A model generated the notes under the pieces. The model was not told the origin of the DNA. It searched no databases and saw only the letters and a list, made by a program, of their open reading frames with translations. This document shows, piece by piece, positions 16,283-24,955 of a stretch of 60,503 nucleotides of DNA. How positions within the stretch are numbered: the stretch's first letter is position 1; each line of letters starts with the position of its first letter. Both the position numbers and the translations under genes were made by a program. Source of the DNA: Bacteroides sp. (GTDB taxonomy: Bacteria; Bacteroidota; Bacteroidia; Bacteroidales; Muribaculaceae); contig JAAVCP010000005.1 of assembly GCA_014802265.1 (NCBI GenBank), positions 58,678 to 119,180 of the forward strand, read 5' to 3'.

Positions 16283-17971
16283 ATGCAAACGTTAGACTGG
16301 TTAGTAATCGCGATATTCGCGGTTGCCCTAATTGGAATCGTAGTCTGGGTTATGCGTCAGAAGCAGAATAATGCTTCTGATTACTTCCTCGGAGGCAAAG
16401 ACGCAACTTGGATTGCCATCGGTGCATCAATCTTTGCATCAAACATCGGTTCAGAACACCTTATCGGTCTTGCCGGCTCAGGAGCCTCCAGTGGCATGGC
16501 AATGGCACATTGGGAGATCCAAGGATGGATGATCCTTATCCTCGGCTGGGTGTTCGTGCCTTTCTACACCCGTTCCATGGTAATCACCATGCCGGAGTTT
16601 CTTGAACGCCGATATAACTCAGCTTCAAGAACAATCCTTTCGGTTATCTCTCTTATCAGCTACGTGCTGACAAAAGTAGCCGTAACGGTTTATGCCGGTG
16701 GTCTTGTGTTCCAGCAGGTTTTCGGTATCGACAAACTGTGGGGTATCGACTTCTTCTGGATTGCAGCTGTCGGGCTTGTTGTCATAACCGCTATCTACAC
16801 AATTGTCGGGGGTATGAAATCCGTGCTTTATACCTCAGTACTTCAGACTCCGATTCTTCTTCTCGGCTCAGTCATTATCCTTGTGCTCGGCTTGAAGGAA
16901 CTCGGTGGCTGGGAGGAGATGATGCGTATATGCTCAGCCGTTGAGGTGAACGAATATGGCGACACCATGACCAATCTTATCCGTAATAATAATGATGCTC
17001 AATATCCCTGGCTGGGAGCCTTGATTGGGTCTGCCGTGATTGGTTTCTGGTATTGGTGTACCGACCAGTTTATTGTTCAGCGTGTGCTTTCAGGCAAGAA
17101 TGAGAAAGAGTCACGCCGAGGCACAATCTTCGGTGCATATCTGAAGTTGCTTCCTGTATTCCTGTTTTTGATTCCCGGCATGATTGCATTTGCCCTTCAT
17201 CAGAAATTGGGTTCATTCCTCCCTATGCTTGAGAATGGAATGCCTAACAGCGACGCAGCCTTTCCGACTCTCGTTGCCAAACTGCTTCCCGCCGGTGTTA
17301 AGGGTTTGATTGTTTGCGGTATTCTTGCAGCCCTTATGAGCTCGCTTGCCTCACTCTTCAACTCCTCAGCCGCTCTCTTTACCATTGACTTCTATCAGAG
17401 ATTCAAACCACAGACTCCTCAGAAGAAACTTGTTGCCATTGGACAGGCTGCCACTGTTGTGATTGTTATTCTCGGTATTCTCTGGATTCCGGTGATGCGT
17501 TCAGTAGGTGATGTGCTTTACCTGTATCTGCAAGATGTTCAGTCGGTACTGGCACCGGGTATCGCTGCGGCGTTCCTGATGGGTATTGTATGGAAACGCA
17601 CTTCCGCCCAAGGTGGTATGTGGGGTCTTATTACAGGTCTTGTGATCGGCTGCACACGTCTGGGCGCAAAGATCTACTACAGCAATGCCGACATTATCCC
17701 GGGTACTGAGCCGGGCTGGTTCCAGTTTATGTTCTACGATTGCAACTGGCTATTCTTCTGCGGCTGGATGCTTCTTTTCTGTCTTGCTGTGGTGTTTGTT
17801 GTCAGCATGTGCACAAAAGCTCCTGACGAAAATAAGATCAAAGGCTTGGTGTTCGGAACATCTACGCCCGAGCAACGTATGGCTACCCGTCAGAGTTGGA
17901 ATGCCTGGGATATTTTCCACACAATTATGATTCTTGCAATCACAGTGGCATTCTACATCTATTTCTGGTAA
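16283..17971 (+). CDS. Sodium:solute symporter (SSS/SGLT family), probable L-arabinose transporter
   Basis: This is an inner-membrane Na+/sugar symporter; 562 aa with about 14 hydrophobic helices. SGLT-type signatures include NASDYFLGGKDATWIAIGAS, FASNIGSEHLIGLAGSGASS (about residues 53-72) and WYWCTDQFIVQRVLSGKN (about 257-274). It lies 19 bases after galM and upstream of araR. Position in an arabinose cluster makes L-arabinose the likely substrate; family membership alone would not decide it. A stable hairpin follows the stop. Confidence 0.9.
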   Translation: MQTLDWLVIAIFAVALIGIVVWVMRQKQNNASDYFLGGKDATWIAIGASIFASNIGSEHLIGLAGSGASSGMAMAHWEIQGWMILILGWVFVPFYTRSMVITMPEFLERRYNSASRTILSVISLISYVLTKVAVTVYAGGLVFQQVFGIDKLWGIDFFWIAAVGLVVITAIYTIVGGMKSVLYTSVLQTPILLLGSVIILVLGLKELGGWEEMMRICSAVEVNEYGDTMTNLIRNNNDAQYPWLGALIGSAVIGFWYWCTDQFIVQRVLSGKNEKESRRGTIFGAYLKLLPVFLFLIPGMIAFALHQKLGSFLPMLENGMPNSDAAFPTLVAKLLPAGVKGLIVCGILAALMSSLASLFNSSAALFTIDFYQRFKPQTPQKKLVAIGQAATVVIVILGILWIPVMRSVGDVLYLYLQDVQSVLAPGIAAAFLMGIVWKRTSAQGGMWGLITGLVIGCTRLGAKIYYSNADIIPGTEPGWFQFMFYDCNWLFFCGWMLLFCLAVVFVVSMCTKAPDENKIKGLVFGTSTPEQRMATRQSWNAWDIFHTIMILAITVAFYIYFW

Positions 17972-17987
17972 AAATCCTGTGACATCT

Positions 17988-18024
17988 CTGTCGGTGGAGG
18001 TGTTTCCCATACCTCTACCGACAG
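17988..18024 (+). terminator. Intercistronic hairpin between the symporter and araR
   Basis: CTGTCGGTGGAGGT pairs with ACCTCTACCGACAG (14 bp, one G-U) around a 9-base loop. There is no T-run, so it more likely stabilises the galM-symporter mRNA or limits read-through than terminates fully. Confidence 0.55.
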
Positions 18025-18040
18025 ATCTTCCAAGATATAT

Positions 18041-18712
18041 ATGACTATAGAGACAACACCCTATTCGGGTATACCCCGATTTCACGTTGGCGTTGACTGC
18101 ATCATCTTTACAGTGATTGGTGATCGTCTTAACCTGCTGCTTGTAAGAAGAGACTTTGAGCCGGAGAAAGGGAAATGGTCACTTATCGGTGGCTTTGTTA
18201 ATGAAAACGAGAGCGTTGACCAGGCAGCGAAGAGAGTGCTGTATGAGCTTACCGGCATCACTAATGGTTTTATCAGGCAATTAGGGGCATTCGGAGAAAT
18301 TAACCGCGACCCGGGCGCAAGAGTTATTTCAGTGGCATATTTTTCCTTATTGAATTATGCTGAGATCAATCAGGAAGAGGTGAAAAGTCTGAAAGGGGAG
18401 TGGGTAGACGTAGACCGGCTTCCTGCATTGGGGTTTGACCACCCTGTGATGATTCAAAATGCCATGGAGCAAATGCGCAAAAAAATTCTTTCAGGTCATC
18501 TTGTGTTTAATCTTCTACCTGAACTGTTCACTCTGACTCAACTTCAAAATCTGGTGGAGAAAGTGATGGGGCGCCCACTTGATAAGCGTAACTTCCGCAA
18601 GCGGATAATGGAGAATACTGAAATCGTTGCCACTGAATATATTGACAAGGAGTCTTCACGGCGTGGTGCGCGTCTTTACCGGTTTATAGGTGAGCGGCAG
18701 TCATATAAGTAA
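18041..18712 (+). CDS. araR: AraR, Nudix-related transcriptional regulator of L-arabinose use
   Basis: The 223-aa protein has an N-terminal Nudix-fold domain (about residues 14-150) and a C-terminal winged helix (about 155-215, LPELFTLTQLQNLVEKVMG). The Nudix box GGFVNENESVDQAAKRVLYEL keeps its outline, but the catalytic REU-x-EE core is altered (RV and EL instead of RE and EE), so hydrolysis is unlikely and ligand sensing probable. This matches the AraR family described for B. thetaiotaomicron (BT0354), where L-arabinose relieves repression. Neighbouring araDAB support the call. The exact operator here is unproven. Confidence 0.88.
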   Translation: MTIETTPYSGIPRFHVGVDCIIFTVIGDRLNLLLVRRDFEPEKGKWSLIGGFVNENESVDQAAKRVLYELTGITNGFIRQLGAFGEINRDPGARVISVAYFSLLNYAEINQEEVKSLKGEWVDVDRLPALGFDHPVMIQNAMEQMRKKILSGHLVFNLLPELFTLTQLQNLVEKVMGRPLDKRNFRKRIMENTEIVATEYIDKESSRRGARLYRFIGERQSYK

Positions 18713-18723
18713 TATTTAACATC

Positions 18724-18762
18724 TTTGCATATATATTAAGGCAGGTAATTGTGTTATATTTT
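18724..18762 (+). promoter_or_regulatory. araD-araA-araB promoter candidate
   Basis: TTTG (18724-18727), 18 bases, then TAATTGTG (18746-18753) is one mismatch from the Bacteroidota consensus. GTGTTATATTTT at 18751-18762 overlaps the likely start and resembles the element at the galM promoter, so AraR may bind both. Confidence 0.4.
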
Positions 18763-18785
18763 AAATAGCTACTAAGAATATTAAT

Positions 18786-19475
18786 ATGCTTGAAAAATTA
18801 AAGGAAGAGGTTTGCAAGGCAAATCTTGATTTGGTTGCCCATGGGCTTGTCATATTCACCTGGGGTAATGTCTCCGGCATTGACCGTGAGAAAGGCCTGG
18901 TTGTGATAAAACCTTCCGGTGTGAGCTATGACAATATGAAGGCAGAAGACATGGTGGTGGTGGATCTGCAGACTGGTGTTGTGGTTGAAGGAAATCTTAA
19001 ACCTTCATCAGACACCCCTACGCACCTTGCTCTTTATCGCGCCTTCCCTGAGATCGGGGGTGTGGTTCACACACATTCCACCTACGCCACTGCATGGGCA
19101 CAGGCAGGGGTTGATCTACCTAATATAGGCACTACTCATGCCGATTATTTTCATGACGCTATCCCTTCAACCCGAAGAATGACAGAGGAAGAGGTGATGG
19201 GTGATTATGAGCTTGAGACAGGTAATGTCATTGTGGAGACATTCGAGGGCATCAACCCGATGCATACACCCGGAGTACTGGTATCCAATCACGGTCCATT
19301 CACATGGGGGAAAGATCCGCATGATGCTGTACATAATGCTGTGGTGTTGGAGCAAGTGGCAAAGATGGCATTCATAGCGTTCTCTGTTAACCCGTCATTG
19401 AGCATGAACCGTCTCCTTGTAGAAAAGCATTTCAACCGCAAGCATGGTCCAAATGCCTATTATGGTCAAAACTAG
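18786..19475 (+). CDS. araD: L-ribulose-5-phosphate 4-epimerase AraD
   Basis: This is a zinc enzyme of the class II aldolase fold that makes D-xylulose 5-phosphate. At 229 aa it has normal length. Motifs are [21 protein letters not shown] region near the N-terminus, [30 protein letters not shown], whose two His residues bind zinc, and SNHGPFTWG with the third zinc His region. It has its own candidate promoter after araR, and precedes araA by 56 bases. Confidence 0.94.
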   Translation: MLEKLKEEVCKANLDLVAHGLVIFTWGNVSGIDREKGLVVIKPSGVSYDNMKAEDMVVVDLQTGVVVEGNLKPSSDTPTHLALYRAFPEIGGVVHTHSTYATAWAQAGVDLPNIGTTHADYFHDAIPSTRRMTEEEVMGDYELETGNVIVETFEGINPMHTPGVLVSNHGPFTWGKDPHDAVHNAVVLEQVAKMAFIAFSVNPSLSMNRLLVEKHFNRKHGPNAYYGQN

Positions 19476-19531
19476 ACAACTTCATAACTTCACAAATTCA
19501 CAACATAAAAACAATTAAAAAATAAAATATC

Positions 19532-21061
19532 ATGTTTGAAAATTATGAAATATGGTGGGTAACCGGCGCCCAGCTTCTTTACGGAGGCGATGCCGTAGTG
19601 AAAGTGGATTCTCATTCACGTGAGATGGTAGATGGTCTTAACAATTCAGGCAATCTTCCTGTTAAGGTGGTCTATAAAGGCACAGCCAACTCTTCAAAGG
19701 AGGTAAGCGACATTATGCGCGCTGCCAACAATGACCCGAAATGTGCCGGCGTCATCACCTGGATGCATACTTTCTCACCCGCAAAGATGTGGATTCATGG
19801 TCTGCAGCTTCTTAATAAGCCGCTCCTCCATTTCCACACTCAGTATAATGCCGAGATTCCTTGGAAGGATATTGACATGGACTTCATGAACCTCAACCAG
19901 AGCGCACACGGTGACCGTGAGTTTGGTCACATCTGCACCCGTATGCGTATCCGCCGAAAAGTGGTTGTAGGTCACTGGACAGATCCGGAGGCGCAGAGAA
20001 AGATAGCCGTATGGGAGCGTGTGGCTGCCGCATGGGCTGATTCTCAGGATATGCTTATCATCCGTTTCGGCGACCAAATGAATAATGTGGCAGTGACCGA
20101 CGGTGATAAGGTTGAGGCAGAACAGCGTCTTGGCTATCATGTGGATTATTGCCCGGTAAGCGAGTTGATGGAATACTACAAGCAGGTGAAAGATGAAGAT
20201 GTAGATGCCCTTGTGGAAGAGTATTTCAAACTTTATGACCATGCACCTGAGCTTGAAGACAAAAGCACGGAAGCCTATAAGAAGACATGGAATGCTGCTG
20301 CCGCTGAACTTGCACTGCGTGCAATTCTTAAGGAAAAGGGTGCAAAAGGCTTCACAACTAACTTCGATGACCTCGGCACAAACGACATCAATGATCCGAA
20401 CTTTGTTGGTTTCGACCAGATTCCAGGTCTTGCCTCACAGCGTCTGATGGCTGAGGGCTATGGCTTCGGCGCAGAAGGTGACTGGAAGAGTGCCGCTCTC
20501 TACCGCACAGTGTGGATGATGTCTGAGGGTAAGGCTTGCTCATTCCTTGAGGATTATACCATCAATTTTGACGGCAAAGACAGCTCACTTCTTCAGGCTC
20601 ACATGCTTGAGATCTGTCCGCTTATTGCTGATGAGAAGCCCAAACTTGAGGTCCATTATCTTGGAATCGGCATACGTAAGAGCCTTACAGCACGTCTCGT
20701 GTTCACCTCTAAGGCAGCTCCCGGCATAACCTCTACCGTGGTTGACCTCGGCAACCGTTTCCGTTTGATCGTAAACGATGTAGAGTGCATCAAACCACAG
20801 CCAATGCCTAATCTGCCCGTGGCTTCAGCTCTCTGGATTCCTATGCCTAACTTTGAGACCGGAGCAGCAGCATGGATTCTTGCCGGCGGCACACACCACT
20901 CATGCTTCTCTTACGTCTTGACTCCCGAATATTGGGAAGACTATGCAGAGATAGCAGGCATAGAGATGGCGCATATCAATGCCCACACCACAATACCCGC
21001 GTTTAAGGACAGTCTACGCTGGAATGAGGTATATTATATGCTTAACAAGTCACTTTGCTAA
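19532..21061 (+). CDS. araA: L-arabinose isomerase AraA
   Basis: It converts L-arabinose to L-ribulose using Mn2+, in the cytosol. The 509-aa length is typical. Recognisable segments are the N-terminal ENYEIWWVTGAQLLYGGDA, GVITWMHTFSPAKMW, HTQYNAEIPW, and the C-terminal region with GGTHHSCFS and EIAGIEMAHINAHTTI. It lies between araD and araB; the araB ATG is 12 bases downstream of its stop. No unusual features. Confidence 0.95.
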   Translation: MFENYEIWWVTGAQLLYGGDAVVKVDSHSREMVDGLNNSGNLPVKVVYKGTANSSKEVSDIMRAANNDPKCAGVITWMHTFSPAKMWIHGLQLLNKPLLHFHTQYNAEIPWKDIDMDFMNLNQSAHGDREFGHICTRMRIRRKVVVGHWTDPEAQRKIAVWERVAAAWADSQDMLIIRFGDQMNNVAVTDGDKVEAEQRLGYHVDYCPVSELMEYYKQVKDEDVDALVEEYFKLYDHAPELEDKSTEAYKKTWNAAAAELALRAILKEKGAKGFTTNFDDLGTNDINDPNFVGFDQIPGLASQRLMAEGYGFGAEGDWKSAALYRTVWMMSEGKACSFLEDYTINFDGKDSSLLQAHMLEICPLIADEKPKLEVHYLGIGIRKSLTARLVFTSKAAPGITSTVVDLGNRFRLIVNDVECIKPQPMPNLPVASALWIPMPNFETGAAAWILAGGTHHSCFSYVLTPEYWEDYAEIAGIEMAHINAHTTIPAFKDSLRWNEVYYMLNKSLC

Positions 21062-21072
21062 TCATTTGCGTT

Positions 21073-22683
21073 ATGACTGAAAAAGCAAAAGCCACTATTG
21101 AAGAGGGGAGAGCCGTGCTCGGTATAGAGTTTGGCTCTACCCGAATCAAGGCTGTTCTCATTGATGAGGATAATAACCCTATAGCTCAAGGGAGCCACGA
21201 ATGGGAAAATCAGCTTGTCAACGGCTTGTGGACATATAACACGGAAGCAATCTGGTTTGGTGTGCAAGACTGCTATCGTTCTCTTCGTGAGGATGTGAGG
21301 ACTAAGTATGGGGTGGAAATAACTAACCTTGCAGCTATTGGAGTGAGTGCAATGATGCATGGCTACATGCCTTTTGATAAAGATGGCAACATGCTTGCGC
21401 CGTTCCGCACATGGAGAAATACCAATACAGGGGAGGCAGCCGCTATTCTTTCAGATCTCTTTGGCTATAATATCCCTTTGCGCTGGAGCATTTCCCATCT
21501 CTATCAGGCTATGCTCAATGATGAGCCGCATGTAAAAGATATAGCTTTCATCACCACCCTTGCCGGATATATCCATTGGAAACTTACAGGGGAGAAGGTG
21601 ATTGGAATTGGTGATGGTTCCGGAATGCTTCCTGTTGATCCTGAGACTAAGAATTATTCCGCTCAGATGATTGAGAAATTCAATCATCTGATTGAAGAAA
21701 AGGGTTATGACTTCAAACTTCAGGATATTCTCCCGAAAATACTTTTGGCAGGTGAAAAGGCGGGTGTGTTGACTGATGAGGGTGCCAAGCATCTTGATAT
21801 TTCCGGCAACCTTAAAGGAGGGGTACCTTTATGTCCTCCAGAAGGTGATGCCGGGACAGGTATGGTGGCAACCAATGCCGTGAAGCAGCGCACGGGAAAT
21901 GTGTCTGCCGGGACATCTTCTTTCTCCATGATTGTGCTTGAAAAAGATCTTAGCAAGCCTCATGAGATGATAGATATGGTCACTACTCCTGACGGAAGCC
22001 TGGTTGCCATGGTGCATTGCAATAATTGCACTTCCGACCTGAATGCCTGGGTAGGGATATTCAAAGAGTATACTGAGTTGATGGGTATGCCTGTCGATAT
22101 GGATAAGATTTTCGGTAATCTTTACAATAATGCTCTCAAGGGTGATCCCGATTGTGGCGGTTTGATGTCTTACAATTATTTCTCCGGTGAGCCGGTAACT
22201 GGTCTTACAGAGGGGCGTCCATTGTTCGTGCGCACCGTTGGTGACCGTTTTAATCTTGCCAATTTTATGCGTGCGAATCTTAATGCTGCTGTGGCGTGTC
22301 TGAAGATCGGCAACGATATTCTTTTCAACGAGGAGAAGGTAAAGGTAGACCGTATCACCGGTCACGGGGGTCTGTTTAAGACTCCGGGTGTGGGTCAGCG
22401 CATTCTTGCTGCTGCTCTTAATTCACCCATTTCCGTAATGGAGACAGCCGGAGAGGGTGGTGCCTGGGGAATGGCTCTTCTTGCAGGGTATCTTGTAAAT
22501 AACAAGAATGACCGCAATCTTGCCGATTATCTTGAGATGGAGGTGTTTGAAGGCAATACAGGCACGAGCATTTCCCCAACTCCAGAAGATGTGGCAGGGT
22601 TTGATGTCTATATCAAAAACTATCTGAATTGTCTCCCCGTTGAGGAAGCAGCCGTAAAGTATAAAGAGGTGATTAAAAAGTGA
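21073..22683 (+). CDS. araB: L-ribulokinase (FGGY family), AraB
   Basis: It phosphorylates L-ribulose, the step between AraA and AraD. FGGY kinases have two actin-like domains. Here the N-terminal nucleotide/sugar fold starts VLGIEFGSTRIKAVLID, followed by GVSAMMHGYMPFD, LAGYIHWKLTGE and the C-terminal ATP-binding stretch ITGHGGLFKTPGVGQRIL. An in-frame TTG at 21055 overlaps araA. I prefer the ATG at 21073 (MTEKAKATIEEGRA), giving 536 aa. Sequence alone would also allow a xylulokinase label; the operon decides for ribulokinase. A strong terminator follows directly. Confidence 0.9.
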   Translation: MTEKAKATIEEGRAVLGIEFGSTRIKAVLIDEDNNPIAQGSHEWENQLVNGLWTYNTEAIWFGVQDCYRSLREDVRTKYGVEITNLAAIGVSAMMHGYMPFDKDGNMLAPFRTWRNTNTGEAAAILSDLFGYNIPLRWSISHLYQAMLNDEPHVKDIAFITTLAGYIHWKLTGEKVIGIGDGSGMLPVDPETKNYSAQMIEKFNHLIEEKGYDFKLQDILPKILLAGEKAGVLTDEGAKHLDISGNLKGGVPLCPPEGDAGTGMVATNAVKQRTGNVSAGTSSFSMIVLEKDLSKPHEMIDMVTTPDGSLVAMVHCNNCTSDLNAWVGIFKEYTELMGMPVDMDKIFGNLYNNALKGDPDCGGLMSYNYFSGEPVTGLTEGRPLFVRTVGDRFNLANFMRANLNAAVACLKIGNDILFNEEKVKVDRITGHGGLFKTPGVGQRILAAALNSPISVMETAGEGGAWGMALLAGYLVNNKNDRNLADYLEMEVFEGNTGTSISPTPEDVAGFDVYIKNYLNCLPVEEAAVKYKEVIKK

Positions 22684-22735
22684 ATTAAAACAAAAATCAG
22701 GCGACTTTTTAGAGTCGCCTGATTTTTGTTTTAAT
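22684..22735. terminator. Bidirectional terminator after araB
   Basis: The perfect long stem with core AATCAGGCGACT / AGTCGCCTGATT has a 6-base loop, with A-run on the left and T-run on the right, so it terminates both araB and the convergent secreted-protein gene at 22790-24673. Confidence 0.88.
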
Positions 22736-22789
22736 GGTAATGTGGTTGTCCTGTTTTTATAATCATAAGAACAGGACAACTATTCATAA

Positions 22790-24673
22790 TTATTTTAAGA
22801 TTACCTTTGAAGTGCTTACAGAGCCGTTGCTCATCACGCTCTTACGGATAACCGGCTGACCCTTAACAGGAGCAGAGAGACGCATGCCCTGAAGATCATA
22901 GTATTCAACTGAAAGTACCTCCGATGCAGAAACAGATTCAACCTTACTGTTGTTGTCAGCCTCTACCTTGATATATTCAACAGCAGCAGGAATGAATATT
23001 TGATCCTCCGGAATCTCATCGCTTACTGCACGCAGACGCAGGTTGATCTTATCGCTTGAAGCAAATCCCTCGAAAGGAGCCTCTACTTCAATCCAACCTT
23101 CTTCTTCAGCCTTGATAGAACCGCTCCATGCAACTTCGTAAGGAGCCTCCTCAGATTCGCTTACTTCTTCACCTTCAGGAAGCTCATAGCGTACGATTTC
23201 TACAGATAGTTTTACAAGACCATCAGGATGTCCGTAATATCTGAAAGTCACAAGACCCTTATCATAGCCGGCGAAGTCAATGTCACCTGAAACATAAGCG
23301 ATGTCACCTGTAGGCTGATAAGAAGCAAATGAGGTGTAAGCAAGTCCGTGTGAGTTGTCACTTGGATAGATATAGAGTGAGCTGTAGTCGGGAGCCATAT
23401 AAGTAGCATTGCGACCTACAGTCCAACCTGCTGTGCCATCGTAAGACTTACTGGTCCACAACATATCGGCATCAAGCATATCCCATTCTCCAATACTGCT
23501 GAATGTCTCAACAAATGGCAACTTACAAGCAGGCCCTACAATGATATATTCAGACATTCCATACCATTCGCTTGAAGAACCGACATCATTTTTAGCGATA
23601 ATCTGATATGCCATAGAGACTTGAGTGTCTATGCCTTCAAGATTGTCAAGATATTGATTTTCTTTGATATTCTCGGCAATGAGTTCTGTGTTGGCATAGC
23701 CGTAATAACGATATACATCATATATGACTGATTCCGGATCAAGATAACCTACTCCATTTGGCTGGTCAACAGCATCCCATGTTACAAGCACACCCCCTTC
23801 TACCGGTGTCGGCACAATATTTTCAGGAGTTGCGGGAGCATCAAGGAAGAGACCCACGGTACGAGATTCTTCGAAACTTTCACCCCATTGCCATTCTACC
23901 AATGCATCATAGAAATAATAACCTTCTTGCATCGGTTCGCTATTGTTGTCATCAACAAATTCATAGGGAGTGTTAAGAGCAGGATTCTCCTGTTCCCATA
24001 CAATCCCCTGATTGACAGTTTCGTAAGAGTCAAGTGGACGATATTTACGGGTTACATATACACGTGAGGGCGTATATTTTATGTCGGGATATTCTTCGCT
24101 ATCGCGAACACCGTCAGGCACAGTCAAAGACAGAGTGACCGGAGCTTGCCCTTTGTCAGATGTGCCTGTGAAGTTTTCCACAGATAATGGGCGAATACCG
24201 GTATAGACACCGAGTGAGCCATACCATGATTCAGATTCCACGCCGTCAACTATGGCAATACCACGGTAGTTCCAAGATTGTCCGATAACGATGTCCTTGT
24301 CGGTGAAGCTAATTTCTTCTCCGGGGTTAACATTCTCCCATTCAGCAACAAATACATCCTCTTCTTCCAAATCATAGCATGATTTTACAAGTCTGATTGT
24401 CATAGTGCCGCTGATAGGTACATCGGACGTGCCTTCATACCAGTCGCCCATAAGCTCAGTAGGAGCAACGAGTGTGCCCTCTACATATCCCTCGTTGTCG
24501 CTGATGAGAAATCTCAAATTGATGTCAGGACCATAAGGCTTTTGTGGAGTAGTCTCCTCGCCTTCTTCTGCCGCAAGAACGACAGGAGAATTACTGCGTT
24601 CTGCATTTGCCGCGATGTTGCATGATAAAATCAATGCACCGGCTGCAAATAAATTGGTGTAGATTTTAGCCAT
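22790..24673 (-). CDS. Secreted multidomain protein with fibronectin III-like region and C-terminal sorting-like module
   Basis: This 627-aa protein has a signal peptide (MAKIYTNLFAAGALILSCNIAANA). The middle holds a fibronectin type III-like segment (PATPENIVPTPVEGGVLVTWD, about residue 280-300), followed by a beta-rich domain beginning CKLPFVETFSSIGEWDM, typical of surface adhesin-like 'choice-of-anchor' proteins. The last 45 residues (EYYDLQGMRLSAPVKGQPV...KVILK) match the module shared by four other proteins in this window. Acidic and repetitive in composition, without catalytic motifs I recognise. Probably exported to the cell surface; the function is unknown. Confidence 0.8.
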   Translation of the reverse strand: MAKIYTNLFAAGALILSCNIAANAERSNSPVVLAAEEGEETTPQKPYGPDINLRFLISDNEGYVEGTLVAPTELMGDWYEGTSDVPISGTMTIRLVKSCYDLEEEDVFVAEWENVNPGEEISFTDKDIVIGQSWNYRGIAIVDGVESESWYGSLGVYTGIRPLSVENFTGTSDKGQAPVTLSLTVPDGVRDSEEYPDIKYTPSRVYVTRKYRPLDSYETVNQGIVWEQENPALNTPYEFVDDNNSEPMQEGYYFYDALVEWQWGESFEESRTVGLFLDAPATPENIVPTPVEGGVLVTWDAVDQPNGVGYLDPESVIYDVYRYYGYANTELIAENIKENQYLDNLEGIDTQVSMAYQIIAKNDVGSSSEWYGMSEYIIVGPACKLPFVETFSSIGEWDMLDADMLWTSKSYDGTAGWTVGRNATYMAPDYSSLYIYPSDNSHGLAYTSFASYQPTGDIAYVSGDIDFAGYDKGLVTFRYYGHPDGLVKLSVEIVRYELPEGEEVSESEEAPYEVAWSGSIKAEEEGWIEVEAPFEGFASSDKINLRLRAVSDEIPEDQIFIPAAVEYIKVEADNNSKVESVSASEVLSVEYYDLQGMRLSAPVKGQPVIRKSVMSNGSVSTSKVILK

Positions 24674-24701
24674 TGTAAAATAATTTGGTTAGTATTCTTG
24701 G

Positions 24702-24709
24702 CAAAGGTA
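24702..24709 (-). promoter_or_regulatory. -7 element TACCTTTG for the 627-aa secreted protein gene
   Basis: A perfect TAnnTTTG box 28 bases upstream of the ATG on the minus strand; no well-spaced TTTG -33 was found. Confidence 0.45.
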
Positions 24710-24816
24710 ATAAAAATTTATAAAACAGGCTGTAAATGTTAGCAATTTTTTTGTATAAAAAACAATTGGTATAAGTGAAGGTTTATATAATAGTCATTAA
24801 ATAAAGTATATACATT

Positions 24817-24859
24817 AATAAAACAGGCTTCACTTCATTTCAGTGGAACCTGTTTTATT
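24817..24859 (-). terminator. Terminator between two secreted-protein genes
   Basis: On the minus strand AATAAAACAGG...AGTG pairing arms flank GAAATGA, and the 3' arm ends CCTGTTTTATT. It should end the transcript of the gene at 24956-26785. Confidence 0.7.
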
Positions 24860-24955
24860 GACTTATTGTATGTGCACTGCACATTTTTAACCTAACAAAT
24901 AGTCATCTTAAATTTAACTATTTATTTAAATTGGCATGCAAGACATATATTAACT

